Assembly: GCA_947000775.1 (NCBI GenBank)
Contig: CAMQGK010000048.1
Coordinates: forward strand, 1,737,001-1,801,000
Reading direction: 5' to 3'
DNA from: Pterois miles
Lineage: Eukaryota; Chordata; Actinopteri; Perciformes; Scorpaenidae
Length of the DNA: 64,000 nt
Position numbers and translations under genes: made by a program. Below are positions 52,260-63,239 of the stretch, piece after piece. The notes below the pieces were generated by a model. That model saw nothing but the letters and a program-made list of their open reading frames with translations, was not told where the DNA came from and did no database searches. Numbering within the stretch: position 1 is the first letter of the stretch; the number at the start of each line of letters is the position of its first letter.

Positions 52260-54985
52260 TCAAATATGAGTATTTATATATCAAAGCCCTTCTTTTTCTC
52301 TCCCTGTTATGTGATTTCATATCAGCAAACTCCACTTTTTATATGAAATAAAAGCCCTTGGTTCATGACTTTCACAGTGATTGATGACACTGTACAATAA
52401 TCCCTTTCAAAAACACTTTTTCTTTAAAGACCAACCTGCAGGTTGGTGAATCCATGTGTAGGAAAAATATGTAGAAACTAGATTTTCAAAAAAATATATG
52501 CATAAATATACATTACAGTGAAATATAAATCTCAACGTAAAGATCTTTCAATTGCCTGATTTTCTAAACAATTATGATAAGAGCTAAGTGAAGCAATGTA
52601 ATAAAGTATTGATGCTGACTGTTCAGCAGGCGGTTCAAAGACAGGGTTGCTGAGAAAAATAAACACCGAAAGCACTACTTTCATTTTAAGCCCACCTGCT
52701 ACTGACTCAGCAGAAACATACTAAAACCACTGTCACAAAGTCAAACTTTATTTCTTTTGACTGATGTCACCAAAACAATCACAATCACTAGAAACGTTAT
52801 ACTAGCTGTTTTCTAATCTGTCTCTCCCTGTTGAAGCTTCGATTATACTCCCAAGCTGATGCACACACGGTGGGCGGCTGGTGCCGGTGTGGGTGGTGGA
52901 GCCCTAGTAGTCACCCTGCTGTTGAGTCCACATACTACCCTTTCCTGTCCCCTAAAGCAGAGGCTACTGGCCACCATATATCTTCAGCACCATTTCTGTA
53001 GAGTCTTTAAGCTTTTATCTGTTTTAGGACTTCTCTTTTGAACATTTCTCTCGTTGCATCTTCATGTTAACATAATGGTGAGATTAACACTGTTTACAGA
53101 GGCTGTAAAGGTGTCACACATCTAGTAGCAAATTTTGAAGTATACCGTAGCTATTACTAACCAACGTGAGGCACAATTATTTACTTTTGGAACAATATCT
53201 TACTTTTTTTTTTTTAACTCAAAGCCGGCACAAAGCGGCACACAGCGCAGTGCAACTGTAACTATTACGGTTAGGGTTAGGGTTATGTTTCAGAACGAAG
53301 CAGTCATTTTCATGTCCAGTGCCCACATTGCGTAAGTAGCATATATACTTGGGCCCATCTGTGCACCCATGGGCATGTTGGTCTTAAAATTAAGTGTGTT
53401 CAGGACCTCAGTTGAATACAGTGTTGGCACAAGAACAGTGTTTTTATTCATTTCAACATCAAATTCAGGTGTCAAGTGACAATTCAAAATATAATGGAAT
53501 ATAACGATGGAGTAAAGCTCTCAGGCATTCTGTATTGCTCAACCTGCAGCGTACTCTCACTGGCGTGACCGCCATGATCAGAGAGATCATTATGCAAACA
53601 CGTCTGTCTTCCCTCTGTGTGTGCGAATGTAGTCATAGGCGACTAGTTTGCCTATGACTACATGACTAGGCCACTCCCCTAAACAGTGGCGTTTTGAGGC
53701 TAATGGATCTGCATGTTACGCATTGCCTCCCAAGTTTTAAAACTGAACACTTAATGCTAGGATTAAAGGGTTGATGTTGTTGCATGTTTTATAATATATG
53801 TAGACAACATGACTGACCAGTACTGTATAAACACAATATTTAAAAGACACCTTTGCTAGACAAATGGCTGTGTACAGTCTGTCTTGAACTCTTTATATCC
53901 TCTTTTTTGTCATCATTTGCCTCTCACTCTCTCCTCCTTCCCTTTCTCCCTGAGGGGCTTATTTCAGGGATACCAGATCATTTTAGTGGGCCAATTGCCG
54001 TGAGAGCCTGCGACTGGCTGCTTCGAAAATCCCCCCCCCAAAAAATGCTTAGAGTGCCACTTAAAAGGCTGCTTGGATGCTGTAATACACTTATAGGATT
54101 CCCCTCAAGGATCCAATGAGTTTAAGGAGGACGATGCAGCTCTATCAGGATTTGCAGACGTCTCAATTAGTCTAGGAGGGTAGGGCCTTGCAGCGCAGGG
54201 ATATCACAACTTTGTGGAGTTCAGAGCCAATGGGCTGGTTTGCAAACAGGAAGTGGGAGCTGAGGACACTATCCATACAACATAAAACCATTTTCACAAC
54301 AAATTCAGCTACAGAACAGAACAGGGAAAAGAAATTATTATAAGTCAGGAGATAACTCTTTAGCATGGTGGCCTAATAGCAACATGGGTTTTCTTATCCA
54401 ACCTGGGACCTTTATCATATGTCATCCAAAATCTTTATCCAATTCACCTAGCACTAGCCTTTCAAATACAGTAATTGCCATTACCTTGACAGTTCAACAT
54501 TTTGGGAAGTAATCTTATTTGCTTGCTTTCTGAGAGTAAGATCTGCATGATCAGTACAGATCTAGAGCCAGATGTATAAACAATGTGTATGCACAAAAAG
54601 CATGCATTTCCTACACATAAAGTGGTATTTATAAAAGAAGAACGAGAATGTAGGGTGAGAATGTGTACCCTCCATGCATACTATAGACCAGGTGTACACA
54701 TGGTTTTCTGGATTTAGCTGCAGCTGATATGATAAGATGGACATGAAATACAAGATGAGAGATTTAACTTTAAAATAAAACATTGTTTAGATTGTTTGCC
54801 AATTACACTGATTGTGATTTTTGTAGTCTTCAAAATTTCAATCAAAACATTTATGAACTTTATTATTAATCATTTATGAGTGACGCATTTTATCATTCTT
54901 TTTATTCATACTTCCCTGTTAAAGGGCTGTTGATTTTATGCTGAATTATGAAGCACTGCCTTGTCTGTTTCAATATGTGCACTAC
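52260..54985. other. Intergenic, no supported gene
   Basis: Contains a perfect hairpin (53627-53663), a short telomere-like ggttagggttagggtta run at 53270-53286 and a more ordered, non-repetitive block at 53930-54180 of the kind seen in conserved non-coding elements. No coding evidence. Confidence 0.45.
53627..53663. repeat. Perfect inverted repeat (14-bp stem, 9-nt loop)
   Basis: atgtagtcataggc and gcctatgactacat are exact reverse complements separated by gactagttt. Confidence 0.9.
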
Positions 54986-55350
54986 AAATCAATCATCACC
55001 AGCCACGCATTGTATCATGCATTGACTCCAGCAACTCCCTATTGGCAGGTCTCCCTGCTTGCACATTCAAACCTCTGCAGATGATCCAGAACGCGGTGTA
55101 TTTGATCTACAACAACCCAAAACAGCACCTCACTCCTCTGTTCATATCCCTCAAATGGCTCCCAGTTGCAGCTCGCATCAAATTCAAAACCCTGTTGCTC
55201 GTTTACAAAACAGCAACAAAAGCAGCTACCACCTACCTAAACCCTCCCGCCCACTACGCTATGCCAATGAAAGGCACCTGGTGCTCCCATCACAACAGAG
55301 CCCCAAGTTGCTAGACTCTTCTCCTCTGAAGTCCGCCGGTGGTGGAATGA
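54986..55350 (+). pseudogene. L2-type LINE, C-terminal end of ORF2, frameshifted
   Basis: The translation SSNSLLAGLPACTFKPLQMI, QNAVYLIYNNPKQHLTPLFI, LKWLPVAARIKFKTLLLVYK is the conserved region after the reverse transcriptase domain of L2/Maui-clade LINEs. A shift at about 55240 moves the frame to SRPLRYANERHLVLPSQQ, and a further one gives RLFSSEVRRWWNE. No 3' tail is present: the fragment stops where an opposite-strand LINE begins. Confidence 0.8.
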
Positions 55351-55351
55351 G

Positions 55352-56457
55352 TAAGCTCTCGCTTTGAGAGTACAGAGATTGGATGGCCTTGAGAAGTGAC
55401 CCCCTCATCCCATACTCCCGCAGTGCCTCCCACAGTATCCTCCAGGGGACCTGGCCATACGCCTTCTCCAAGTCCACAAAACACATGTAGACTGGATGGG
55501 TGTATTCCCAGGCCCCCTCCAGGATCCTTGCGAGAGTGAGGACCTGGTCCATTGTTCCACAGCCAAGACAAAATTTGAATTGTTCCTCTTCAATCCGAGG
55601 TTCGGCTATCGGCTGAACCCTCCTTTCCAGCACTCTAGAGTAGACTTTACCAGGGAGGCTGAGTAATGTGATACCCCTGTAATTGGCACACACTCTCTGG
55701 TCCTCCTTTTTGAACAAGGGGACCACCACCCCGGTCTGCCACTCCTGGCACTGTCCCCGACTTCCATGCAATGTTGAAGAGACATGTCATCTACAACAGC
55801 CCATCCACACCCAAAGCCTTCAGCATTTGTGGTCGGATCTTGTCAGTCCCTGGTGCCTTGCCACTGTGGAGCTGCGTAACTACCTCAGTGACTTCACCCA
55901 GGGAAACTGACGATGATCCCCCATCAGCTTCCAGCTCTGCCTCTACAAGAGAGGGCGTATTAGTTGGGTTCAGGAGTTCCTCATAATGCTCCTTTCACTG
56001 CCCAATTACCTCCTCAGTTGAGGAGTGTCCCATCCTTTCTGTACACACCTTGGATGGTTCCCTGTTTCCCCCTGCTGAGGTGCTGGATGGTTTTCCAGAA
56101 GCACCTTGGTGCCGACCTAAAGTCCTTCTCAATGGCTGCTCTGAACTCCTCCCACACCCGCTGCTTTGCCTCCTTTATGGCAGCGGCTGCTGCCCTACAT
56201 GTCAGTACCTTGCAACTGCCTCCAGAGTCCTCCAAAATAACATATCCCGAAAGGTGTCCACCACGATGTTTGAGGGTTACCGTCTCTTGAGGCACCTAAG
56301 ACCAAAGACCTAACACCCTCACCACCGCAGCTTCAGCAATGGAAGCTTTGAACAGTTCCCACTTGGGTTCAATGCCCCCAGCATCCACAGGGATGCCAGA
56401 AAAGCTCCACCGGAGGTGTGAGTTGAAGATCTCTCAGACAGAGGCCTCCTGAATTAC
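55352..56457 (-). pseudogene. Non-LTR retrotransposon reverse transcriptase fragment
   Basis: On the minus strand, from right to left: a linker region (56014-56295, KQRVWEEFRAAIEKDFRSAP), a segment with GKAPGTDKIRPQMLKALG near 55800-55880, and the open frame 55259-55771. That frame carries CANYRGITLLSLPGKVYSRV and the palm motif FVDLEKAYGQVPW. The later YADD motif and the carboxyl end are missing because the copy is cut at the junction with the L2 fragment. Several frameshifts make it inactive. The clade was not determined. Confidence 0.85.
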
Positions 56458-57341
56458 AACAAACAATGCATTAGTAGTGTTGTTCAGTAAGAGAACGTGG
56501 ACATTCAGTTGTCAAAAAAATCCTTGATCCTATTTCTAAAATAATCTAGTTTAGGGTGCCTCTGTAGCTCACACCAAGATGAGGACATAAGACTTTAAAA
56601 GCCCTTTCACCAAAGAAAGTGCAGGTTTGAGGAATGATGTACATAACTTGTGAGAAGGTTGCAGCGACTGATCAGTCAGTAGAGAAGTACAGATTCAAGA
56701 AAATAAATAAGGAGGCAGTTTGTGTAATGCAAGTTGCATCTAAACATGAGGTAAGTGAGAGCAGTGGCAGACAGTAGAAGAGTCGTCCTAGCAGAGGTGA
56801 GCAGCAACAGCAGCATGCTGAGGGCTTGCAGGCTGCCTGATCAGTGTAATTAATGTCTTTTAAATTCTACTGTACATACAGGCTGTCAGGTTAATGATAA
56901 TTTAACCTCAACACTCCCAGCCCTCCTCCTCAGCCTCCTCCTTCTCCTCCTCCTCCTTGCCTTCAGCACATGCTCAAAGATCACAGCCTGTTCAATATTT
57001 CATGGAGGTCCATTAAAGACACAAGAAGCTCCTTCTCTCTCTCACTCCTGGGCTTCACGTTCAAAAAGACTTGGCCGCCTGCTGTTGAGAATGTTAATGA
57101 TTACACCATAGTAGCAGTAAGTGTGTGTGTGTTTTTGAAGGATATATGATAATTATGCAAACTGTGTTTGAAAAACTTTCTGTGGCTTTAATTTCTAAGT
57201 ATAATAGCAACCATACTTGTAAAACATGGACACACACATGCATGCACACATGAATGTGCGCACACATACACACACACGCACACACACACACACACAAACA
57301 GGGAATTGCCCTAAATTGGTTAAAGTCATATCTAGAAAATA
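56458..57341. other. Spacer between LINE debris and the TA-flanked element
   Basis: Contains a CTCCTC-rich patch at 56925-56960, a GT run at 57119-57132 and a CA microsatellite at 57227-57300. No gene seen. Confidence 0.5.
57227..57300. repeat. CA-rich microsatellite
   Basis: Imperfect CA array with catg and tgcg interruptions. Confidence 0.9.
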
Positions 57342-60300
57342 CACAGCAAAATCTGGATTGTTGAAACATTTTAGAGTTGAATTCAACTCTAGAAGTGTGA
57401 TTTTAACACATTATGAGTTAAATGGCGCTGAGTGTTGGAGTTATTTGAGAGGGCTGATCACATCAGTGTCACTTTAACTCTGTAGAGAGGTCATTTCAAA
57501 ATGAAGCCCCTCTCAGGTACCCGGGAGTCTCACTAGTTCAGTTGGAGACATGGAGAAGACGTTGCCAGTTTTTCCTCATGTCATGCAGTTTTACATGGTA
57601 AGTATAATTAAGCCAAACTTAATGAAAAAATGATCAACTGATGCTGTGAACTGTGAACTGCTGTGCAACCAAACAGCTTTGGAGGATATAAACTATACAA
57701 AGCCTCTGTTTGTTGCTTTGACTGAGCAGTGACTGCGTCTCCATGATTAGCTTATTTTAGCTAGCTGTTAATAGCAGCTGCACACTTTGGAAATAACTAA
57801 ACAAATTAAGTAACGCAAGGCGATGACAAAAAAAAAAAGCCTCAGATTTTTAATGTATGAGCTGCTTTGCACTTATGTGCCAACACAGCTCATACATTGT
57901 TCTAGCACTCAGGGACTATCTCACATGTCTGTGCTATCATTACATTTCCTTAGTTTTAACATTTCCATCTTTCCATTAATTTACTTTGTCGCATGTCAGT
58001 AAAAATGCTGGTCCAGATTAAGAACAACCAACTATAGAAATATGTGAAGTTGGATGAGATTGGAGGACAGTATGACTTTATGCAATTTAATGACAAAGGT
58101 ATGTAATGTACTTGTGTGAGTGATAATTTTATCAAGGTTAAAAAACAAAACTCACTTCAACACCAGAGTTGCGTCGCTTGGTGCCGTCGGCAGAAAGTCC
58201 CCCAGGAAGTGAACTTAATGAGGCAACAAGCGAGTTGCGTTTTTTTGCTCGTTTTAAAGCAATTTGAATTTACAGTAGGTTCATTTATACATTATATTAC
58301 ATTATACGTTATACATATGATTAAAATTAGAACACAGGAATACTTGTGACGGTAGATTTGTTTATTCTTGTTTATTTTTCTGTATTCTCTCACAATTGAC
58401 CTGCTTTTTGGGATGAATATATACAATGGATGGAAGAGTGTCATAAATCTCACAGTAACTCCTCATTTCATTGAAACTCAAAGAATTAATTTTTAAGAGT
58501 TCTTTGTTTATTCTTGTACCTTTTTATCCTAATCCTACGACCAAGAAATAGCATCCCTGCTGATAAATCTCCTTCCACCACCACCACCAGACCAAAGTTC
58601 AAAATGCACTGATCAGAAATCAGTGCAAGTGATGCAGTTGAGAGGCTTGTAATCTTTCATAAGGTAATTATAATATTATGGTTGTTATATTAATTTCTTC
58701 TTAGCTACAAGTGTAAATGAATAAAGTATAAATAGCCAGTCAGAAGATGTTTGAACAATCATTTTTACTTTTTAGTTTTCTCTGTGGCTGCCGTTCATTC
58801 TTATGGATAACTTTTTCTTGTCCCTTAACTCAACATCAGTCATGCTGCAGTCTGGAGGAGCATCTCTGTAACCATGAAGGTCAGCAGCCGTACCGCCACG
58901 CCGTTGGGCGTCAGAAGAGCACGACTGACAACTTCTACATCGCCATGGATAAGCCACTCATCCCATGCCTGGCAAACCGCTCACACAGTTTGTGTATAAT
59001 TTGTCTTATGGTGCTCCATTGGTAAACTCAGTGTATAACATTGGTGTGGGGAAAATGAAGGAGTCACCCACAGCGAGAGACTTATGAGCCAGACTGCTTA
59101 ACCAACCAGTACCGCTCTTACTCTGAGTAAGAGGCTAGAAAAATGTTTTTGTGTCAGAAACTGTATGTCAGCAGTCTGCAGTTTATTTCACATTTAAGAG
59201 CTGAACATGGGTACTATCCTGGACCTAAGTTCAAATCGTTTTGTTCTCAGCCAGGGTGCAGGCTTCAGTTCCTAACATATGCAGGCTTTCAGAAGCACCT
59301 TAATAGTGTTCATAGCAATGCTGAGCCACTGAGCCAGCTGCAAGCCCATCTCATACAGATGTTTGGGGGGACCAAGTTAGTCCTCAAAATGAATGCAGCT
59401 CTTTCAGTGTTACTTCTGAGAGCAATGTTTCAGGGCTCCTTAAAGATCAAACCAAAGAAATGTGGCCATTGTGGCCAAATTACAGGGGAGTGGGATTTCA
59501 ACAGTTTGGTATCCTCAGTTGTAGGAGATTTGGAGGAGCTAACACGCGAGATTCGCTCACAAGCAAAACAAAAAGTTATTTCAGCTTTACCTAAAACTGA
59601 CCTCAATGTGTCTGTAATAAATCAGTGCTTTGGAAAATTTGAAAACCCATTCACAGATCTAAATACAGAATGGAAACAAAATACTTCACCCACAAATGGG
59701 GAGTTGTTGAGCCAGAAGAAATAACACTGGGAGTGAGATGCCACAATGGACAAAATCAGAAATCTGATACTTCTGATCAAGTGCCCGTGAAAGATACTTT
59801 TACAGCCAAAAGCAAGCATTACAAATTAAAATATACCGGTACTATGATTTTGAAACAGCCAATCCCCTCGGCTCCAAGCGTGCAATTCAAAAAATTGGTT
59901 GTCTGTATTTTGTTATAAGAAAACGTCCCCCTAAATTCAATTTGGTTTAGATGAATATTTATTTGATAGCACTGTTTCACACACAAAATCTGCAAAAGTA
60001 TAGTTTTGATGTTATACTTGAACCACTGATAAATGATGTCAAAATACTGGAGAGCCAGGGCCTGATTATGGAGATTTAGAAAGAAAAAATACAGTCCTAC
60101 AAAGATTGTTTTAGATAGCGCTGACAATACCATTGGTTTGAATTCTATTCAGACATTATGTCTTGGGAAAAACATCCCACTGTTACTTGGTGACATTGTT
60201 CCTGCAGGAAACCAAAACTGGATGTTGTTACTGTTGTTACTTGAATAATGAACGCTGTTTTTTCGCCTTCTCTCACTGAAGGTTTGACAATATATTTAAA

Positions 60301-60995
60301 GCATAAATTATTAAATTTAAAGCTTATTTAAGCTCAAACGCCTGATACTGTCGCTTCATGATTCATTACCTATCTTTAAGGAAAATTGACCCCTTATTAT
60401 ATTTATGGTCCATGAGGTTTGATGCCAAACACAAACTGTTTAAAGATTATTTGAAAAATTTTAAAAACATAACCAAATCACTTGCTTAAAAGCACCATGT
60501 TTTTGGCTGATGATCAGATTTTTTGTTGACAAACAAGCTATTCACAGAGAATTTTGATGACCAGAGTTTTATGTACTGAAGAAAGTTATATATTGAAAAT
60601 GTCTGAACTAAAATTTCCCAGACCATTTGATATTCAAAGCTCATACTGTGTTTCAGATGAGAAATTGTACATTTTACCTGCATTTACAATGTTTTAATGT
60701 ACAGTAAACAGGTAAAATAAATGCCACTGTTTAGTGTCGGTAGCCTGACACTTTAGGGAGTGAAGCCAACACTAGCCAGGGTGTAAAAAAAGTACTCAGC
60801 AGTGTTACTGGTCTTATCCCTTAGTGTTAATTTAACTCTGTTTGGCAAGTTACAGAAGCAACTCTGGCACAGTGTTAAATGTTTAACTATTTCAACAGTG
60901 TTGATTTAACTCTAGAGAGTGTGGAGCTATATAAACCCTGAAAAAGTGTTGAAATCAACTCAGTGGGAGTTAATTCGACACAACTTTTTGCTGTG
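57342..60995 (+). mobile_element. 3.65-kb TA-flanked element with CACAGCAAAA ends and decayed C2H2 gene
   Basis: The left end reads cacagcaaaa and the right end ttttgctgtg, with TA immediately outside on both sides (57340-57341, 60996-60997). Subterminal regions on both sides share motifs of the type gagttgaattcaac, and several aactct/agttaa repeats occur within 250 bp of each end. Inside are exon-like pieces: MEKTLPVFPHVMQFYM before gtaagt (57550-57597) and KYVKLDEIGGQYDFMQFNDK before gtatgt (about 58036-58098). The C2H2 protein remnant follows at 59143-60700. No DDE transposase, reverse transcriptase or integrase is recognisable. I infer a cut-and-paste type element or a captured multi-copy gene; the superfamily is unknown. 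Confidence 0.55.
59143..60700 (+). pseudogene. Decayed gene for a multi-copy fish C2H2-finger protein of unknown function
   Basis: The first 193 codons (59143-59724) are open. A damaged finger (HLRAEH) is followed by a good C-x4-C-x12-H-x4-H finger in FCSQPGCRLQFLTYAGFQKH LNSVH, then KPKKCGHCG and an acidic helical stretch. After that the frame is lost, but three-frame reading recovers ordered fragments: GSKRAIQKIGCLYFVIRKRP near 59870-59930, MNIYLIALFHTQNLQKYSF near 59951-60010, HCYLVTLFLQETKTGCCYCC-equivalent sequence near 60180-60240, and KLLNLKLI- and LKSTMFLADDQIF-type pieces to 60520. These resemble a family of uncharacterised proteins present in many copies in fish. At least five frameshifts are needed. 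No function is known to me. Confidence 0.55.
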
Positions 60996-61009
60996 TATAT
61001 ATTCCTTTT

Positions 61010-61830
61010 GTGCGGGAATGCTTTTTTCTCCTTGGCCCCCGTTACCTCCGGGGTCCCTCAGGGCTCTGTTCTTGTGCCTCTCCTCTTCTCTCTATATATG
61101 ATCCCACTGGGTCCCCTCATTAGGAAGACTGGAATCTCCTTCCCTTGTTTTGCAGACAATACCCATCTATACCTCCCGTTCAAAGGCCGCAGTCCTTGGT
61201 CTTGGCAGCCTATATTCCACTGTTTCCAATCTGTCTCAAATCCTCTTGATGCTAAACAAACTAAAAACTGAAATGCCCCCCCTGAATCCGACAGCTTTCT
61301 GTGTAGGAAGCTCAGCTCACTGCCTTGGGATGATTAAGTTTGGCAAATTCCTTTGTGAGAGGCAGCTTTTTCCAACTTAGCGAAAGTAAAACCTTTTTTA
61401 TCATTCCAATATTGCAAAAAATGAACCCATGCTTTCATTATCGCTCGCCTTAACTACTGTAACTCTGTGTGTAGTTCATGGGAGTCAGTCAGTCTTCACT
61501 CTGGTTCTGGTAAAAGTAAGCATATTTTCACTGTACTTGCCTCCACTGGCTCCCTGTTAATTTCAGAGTTCATTTTAAAACTTTACTATTTGTCTATAAA
61601 GCACACTTTGGATTGGCTCCCTCTTATCTGACCTTTTAATTCCCTATACCCCACCCAGGTCACTCAGGCCCCTTACCAGTCATTTCTGGTCATCCCTCAG
61701 GCCCACTGGAAGACCAGAGGTGATCGTTCCTTCTCTGTGGTACAAACTGTACCCACCACATCAGTTCTGCCCCCTGTGAGTCATTCAAAGCACAGCTCAA
61801 GACCACCTCAGTCTGTGAGGTGGTAGGGAC
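61010..61830 (+). pseudogene. L2-like LINE fragment (reverse transcriptase palm to C-terminus), degenerate
   Basis: TSGVPQGSVLVPLLFSLYMI is RT motif B, and FADNTHLYLPFKGR is the FADD catalytic box with its second Asp changed to Asn. Downstream, ARLNYCNSV and a stretch to about 61800 correspond to the carboxyl end, with several stops. It begins right at the right terminus of the TA-flanked element. Confidence 0.8.
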
Positions 61831-62710
61831 CAAACCCGATTTTTACTAAAAAGGTCCTGGAGATCATGGTACTTGGAGGGGACCAAGGTAATGTCAGCAG
61901 ATTTTGGTGGAGCTGGTGTGGTGGTGACAGTGGTAGGAATGGTGGAATAGTGTAAACAGTGGGAGTGAAAAAATAGACTCCAATTAGAGATGGAAGTGGT
62001 GGACCAGTTGATGTGTGAATTGTGAAGTTTAAACCATGGAGCCCTAACATTAACAGTGTTGCCAGTGATGGTGTGACGTATCAGGGAAATATGAGGTCAA
62101 AACACGTCCTTGGGTTCAGGAAGAGGCTCGAAGGGTAGATTGGACCTCAACACAAAATCAAAGTTAATAAAATTGTCATTGGCAACAGAATCTACTAAAA
62201 CAGGGAACGGGGAAACTCATATCCAGGACACAGTACCTTTAAGATGAATGCGGCTGGAGGAGGGTGAAATGGTAGATGAATGGCTCATCAGCTCCCCTCC
62301 TGTGGCTGATGAGCCTGCTCTTTTGGCAGAGGGACAGTGTGATGGTGTGGTCAACCTGACCACAGTGAATGCAGAGTTGTTGATGACGCTCCGCAGAGGT
62401 TAATCTCATCCCTTCCCGTGAAGGGTTCCTAGGGATGATTGGGCTGGATGGTGGGAGGACCCAGATCTGGAGAAGGACCTGGAGGAGCTGGAACATGGAC
62501 TGGAGCCACCAACGTGGCGAGATGAGTGGAGACCATGCGACTGCCGAGCTGAGTCACATTGGGGGTAAGGTTGTTCAGAGTGGCCGTGATTTCCTGAAGA
62601 GCCTTCTCATTCATCCCAACATGTGTTCCTTGAGAGGACAAAGTCTGTCTGATCGTCTGTCTCTAAGGGGTCCATTCTTGAGGCCAGATAATTCTGTTAA
62701 AGTTTTGGTT
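61815..62710 (-). pseudogene. Ty3/gypsy gag-protease remnant with capsid deletion
   Basis: On the minus strand: a gag start at 62641 (NEKALQEITATLNNLTPNVT), an abrupt jump at about 62430 to REPFTGRDE, and a damaged zinc knuckle CIHCGQVDHTITLSLC near 62350. A protease region follows, with VLVDSVANDNFINFDF (the DSGA active-site box changed to DSVA) near 62190-62150. The middle of the capsid is absent. The pol gene does not follow. Confidence 0.65.
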
Positions 62711-62932
62711 TTGTTCGACATTGAGAAGGATTCAGGCTTTTATGGAGAAGTTGATGAGCTGATGAGGACCTGGTGTGCACAGTTGCCACCCTGGGAGGAG
62801 CCAGCCACACCTCTTGCCACACACCTGCCCTTCCAAGAAGAAAAGAAGACGGACGGGGAACACAAAAAAAGGGGAAGAGAGGGAGCAAAAATACAAAGCA
62901 ACAAACAAAACCAAAACCAAACAGAATCGTAA
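62711..62932 (-). mobile_element. Possible gypsy leader/LTR segment
   Basis: Directly upstream of the gag start on the minus strand lie ctccataaaagcctgaatcc (TATA-like) and a C-rich stretch ending in a purine-rich run. A second LTR is not present, so the assignment is tentative. Confidence 0.35.
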
Positions 62933-63239
62933 CAGTATTCACTGGTAGTGAATACTGGTATGTGGACCAACGGGAGTCTGCCTCAAGAGGTCACATTCGT
63001 CACATCCCACACTGCCCCAACCACAAGGTATTTAACCATATGATACTTTTAAGATTAACAATGAAAGCAAAGCAAATATTAACAACAATCGAGTCTTATA
63101 GCGGAACCAACTTTAGTTCATAACATTTTTCAAAGTGGAATTTAGCATCATTGCTTTAGTGACTTAATGTAAGGTGTGTTACAAATTAACAATCATTTGT
63201 ACCACTTGTATTTTTAAGACTGGATCCCTTTTTTCCCTC

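Noticed and set aside
53270..53286. Telomere-like ggttagggttagggtta run
   Set aside because: Under three repeats; too short to argue for a telomere relic or fusion point. The same applies to 23690-23706.
58747..59025. Open frame of 92 codons before the C2H2 remnant
   Set aside because: No family resemblance and no donor at its end; the minus strand is equally open. Might be an unspliced part of the element's gene, but that cannot be supported.
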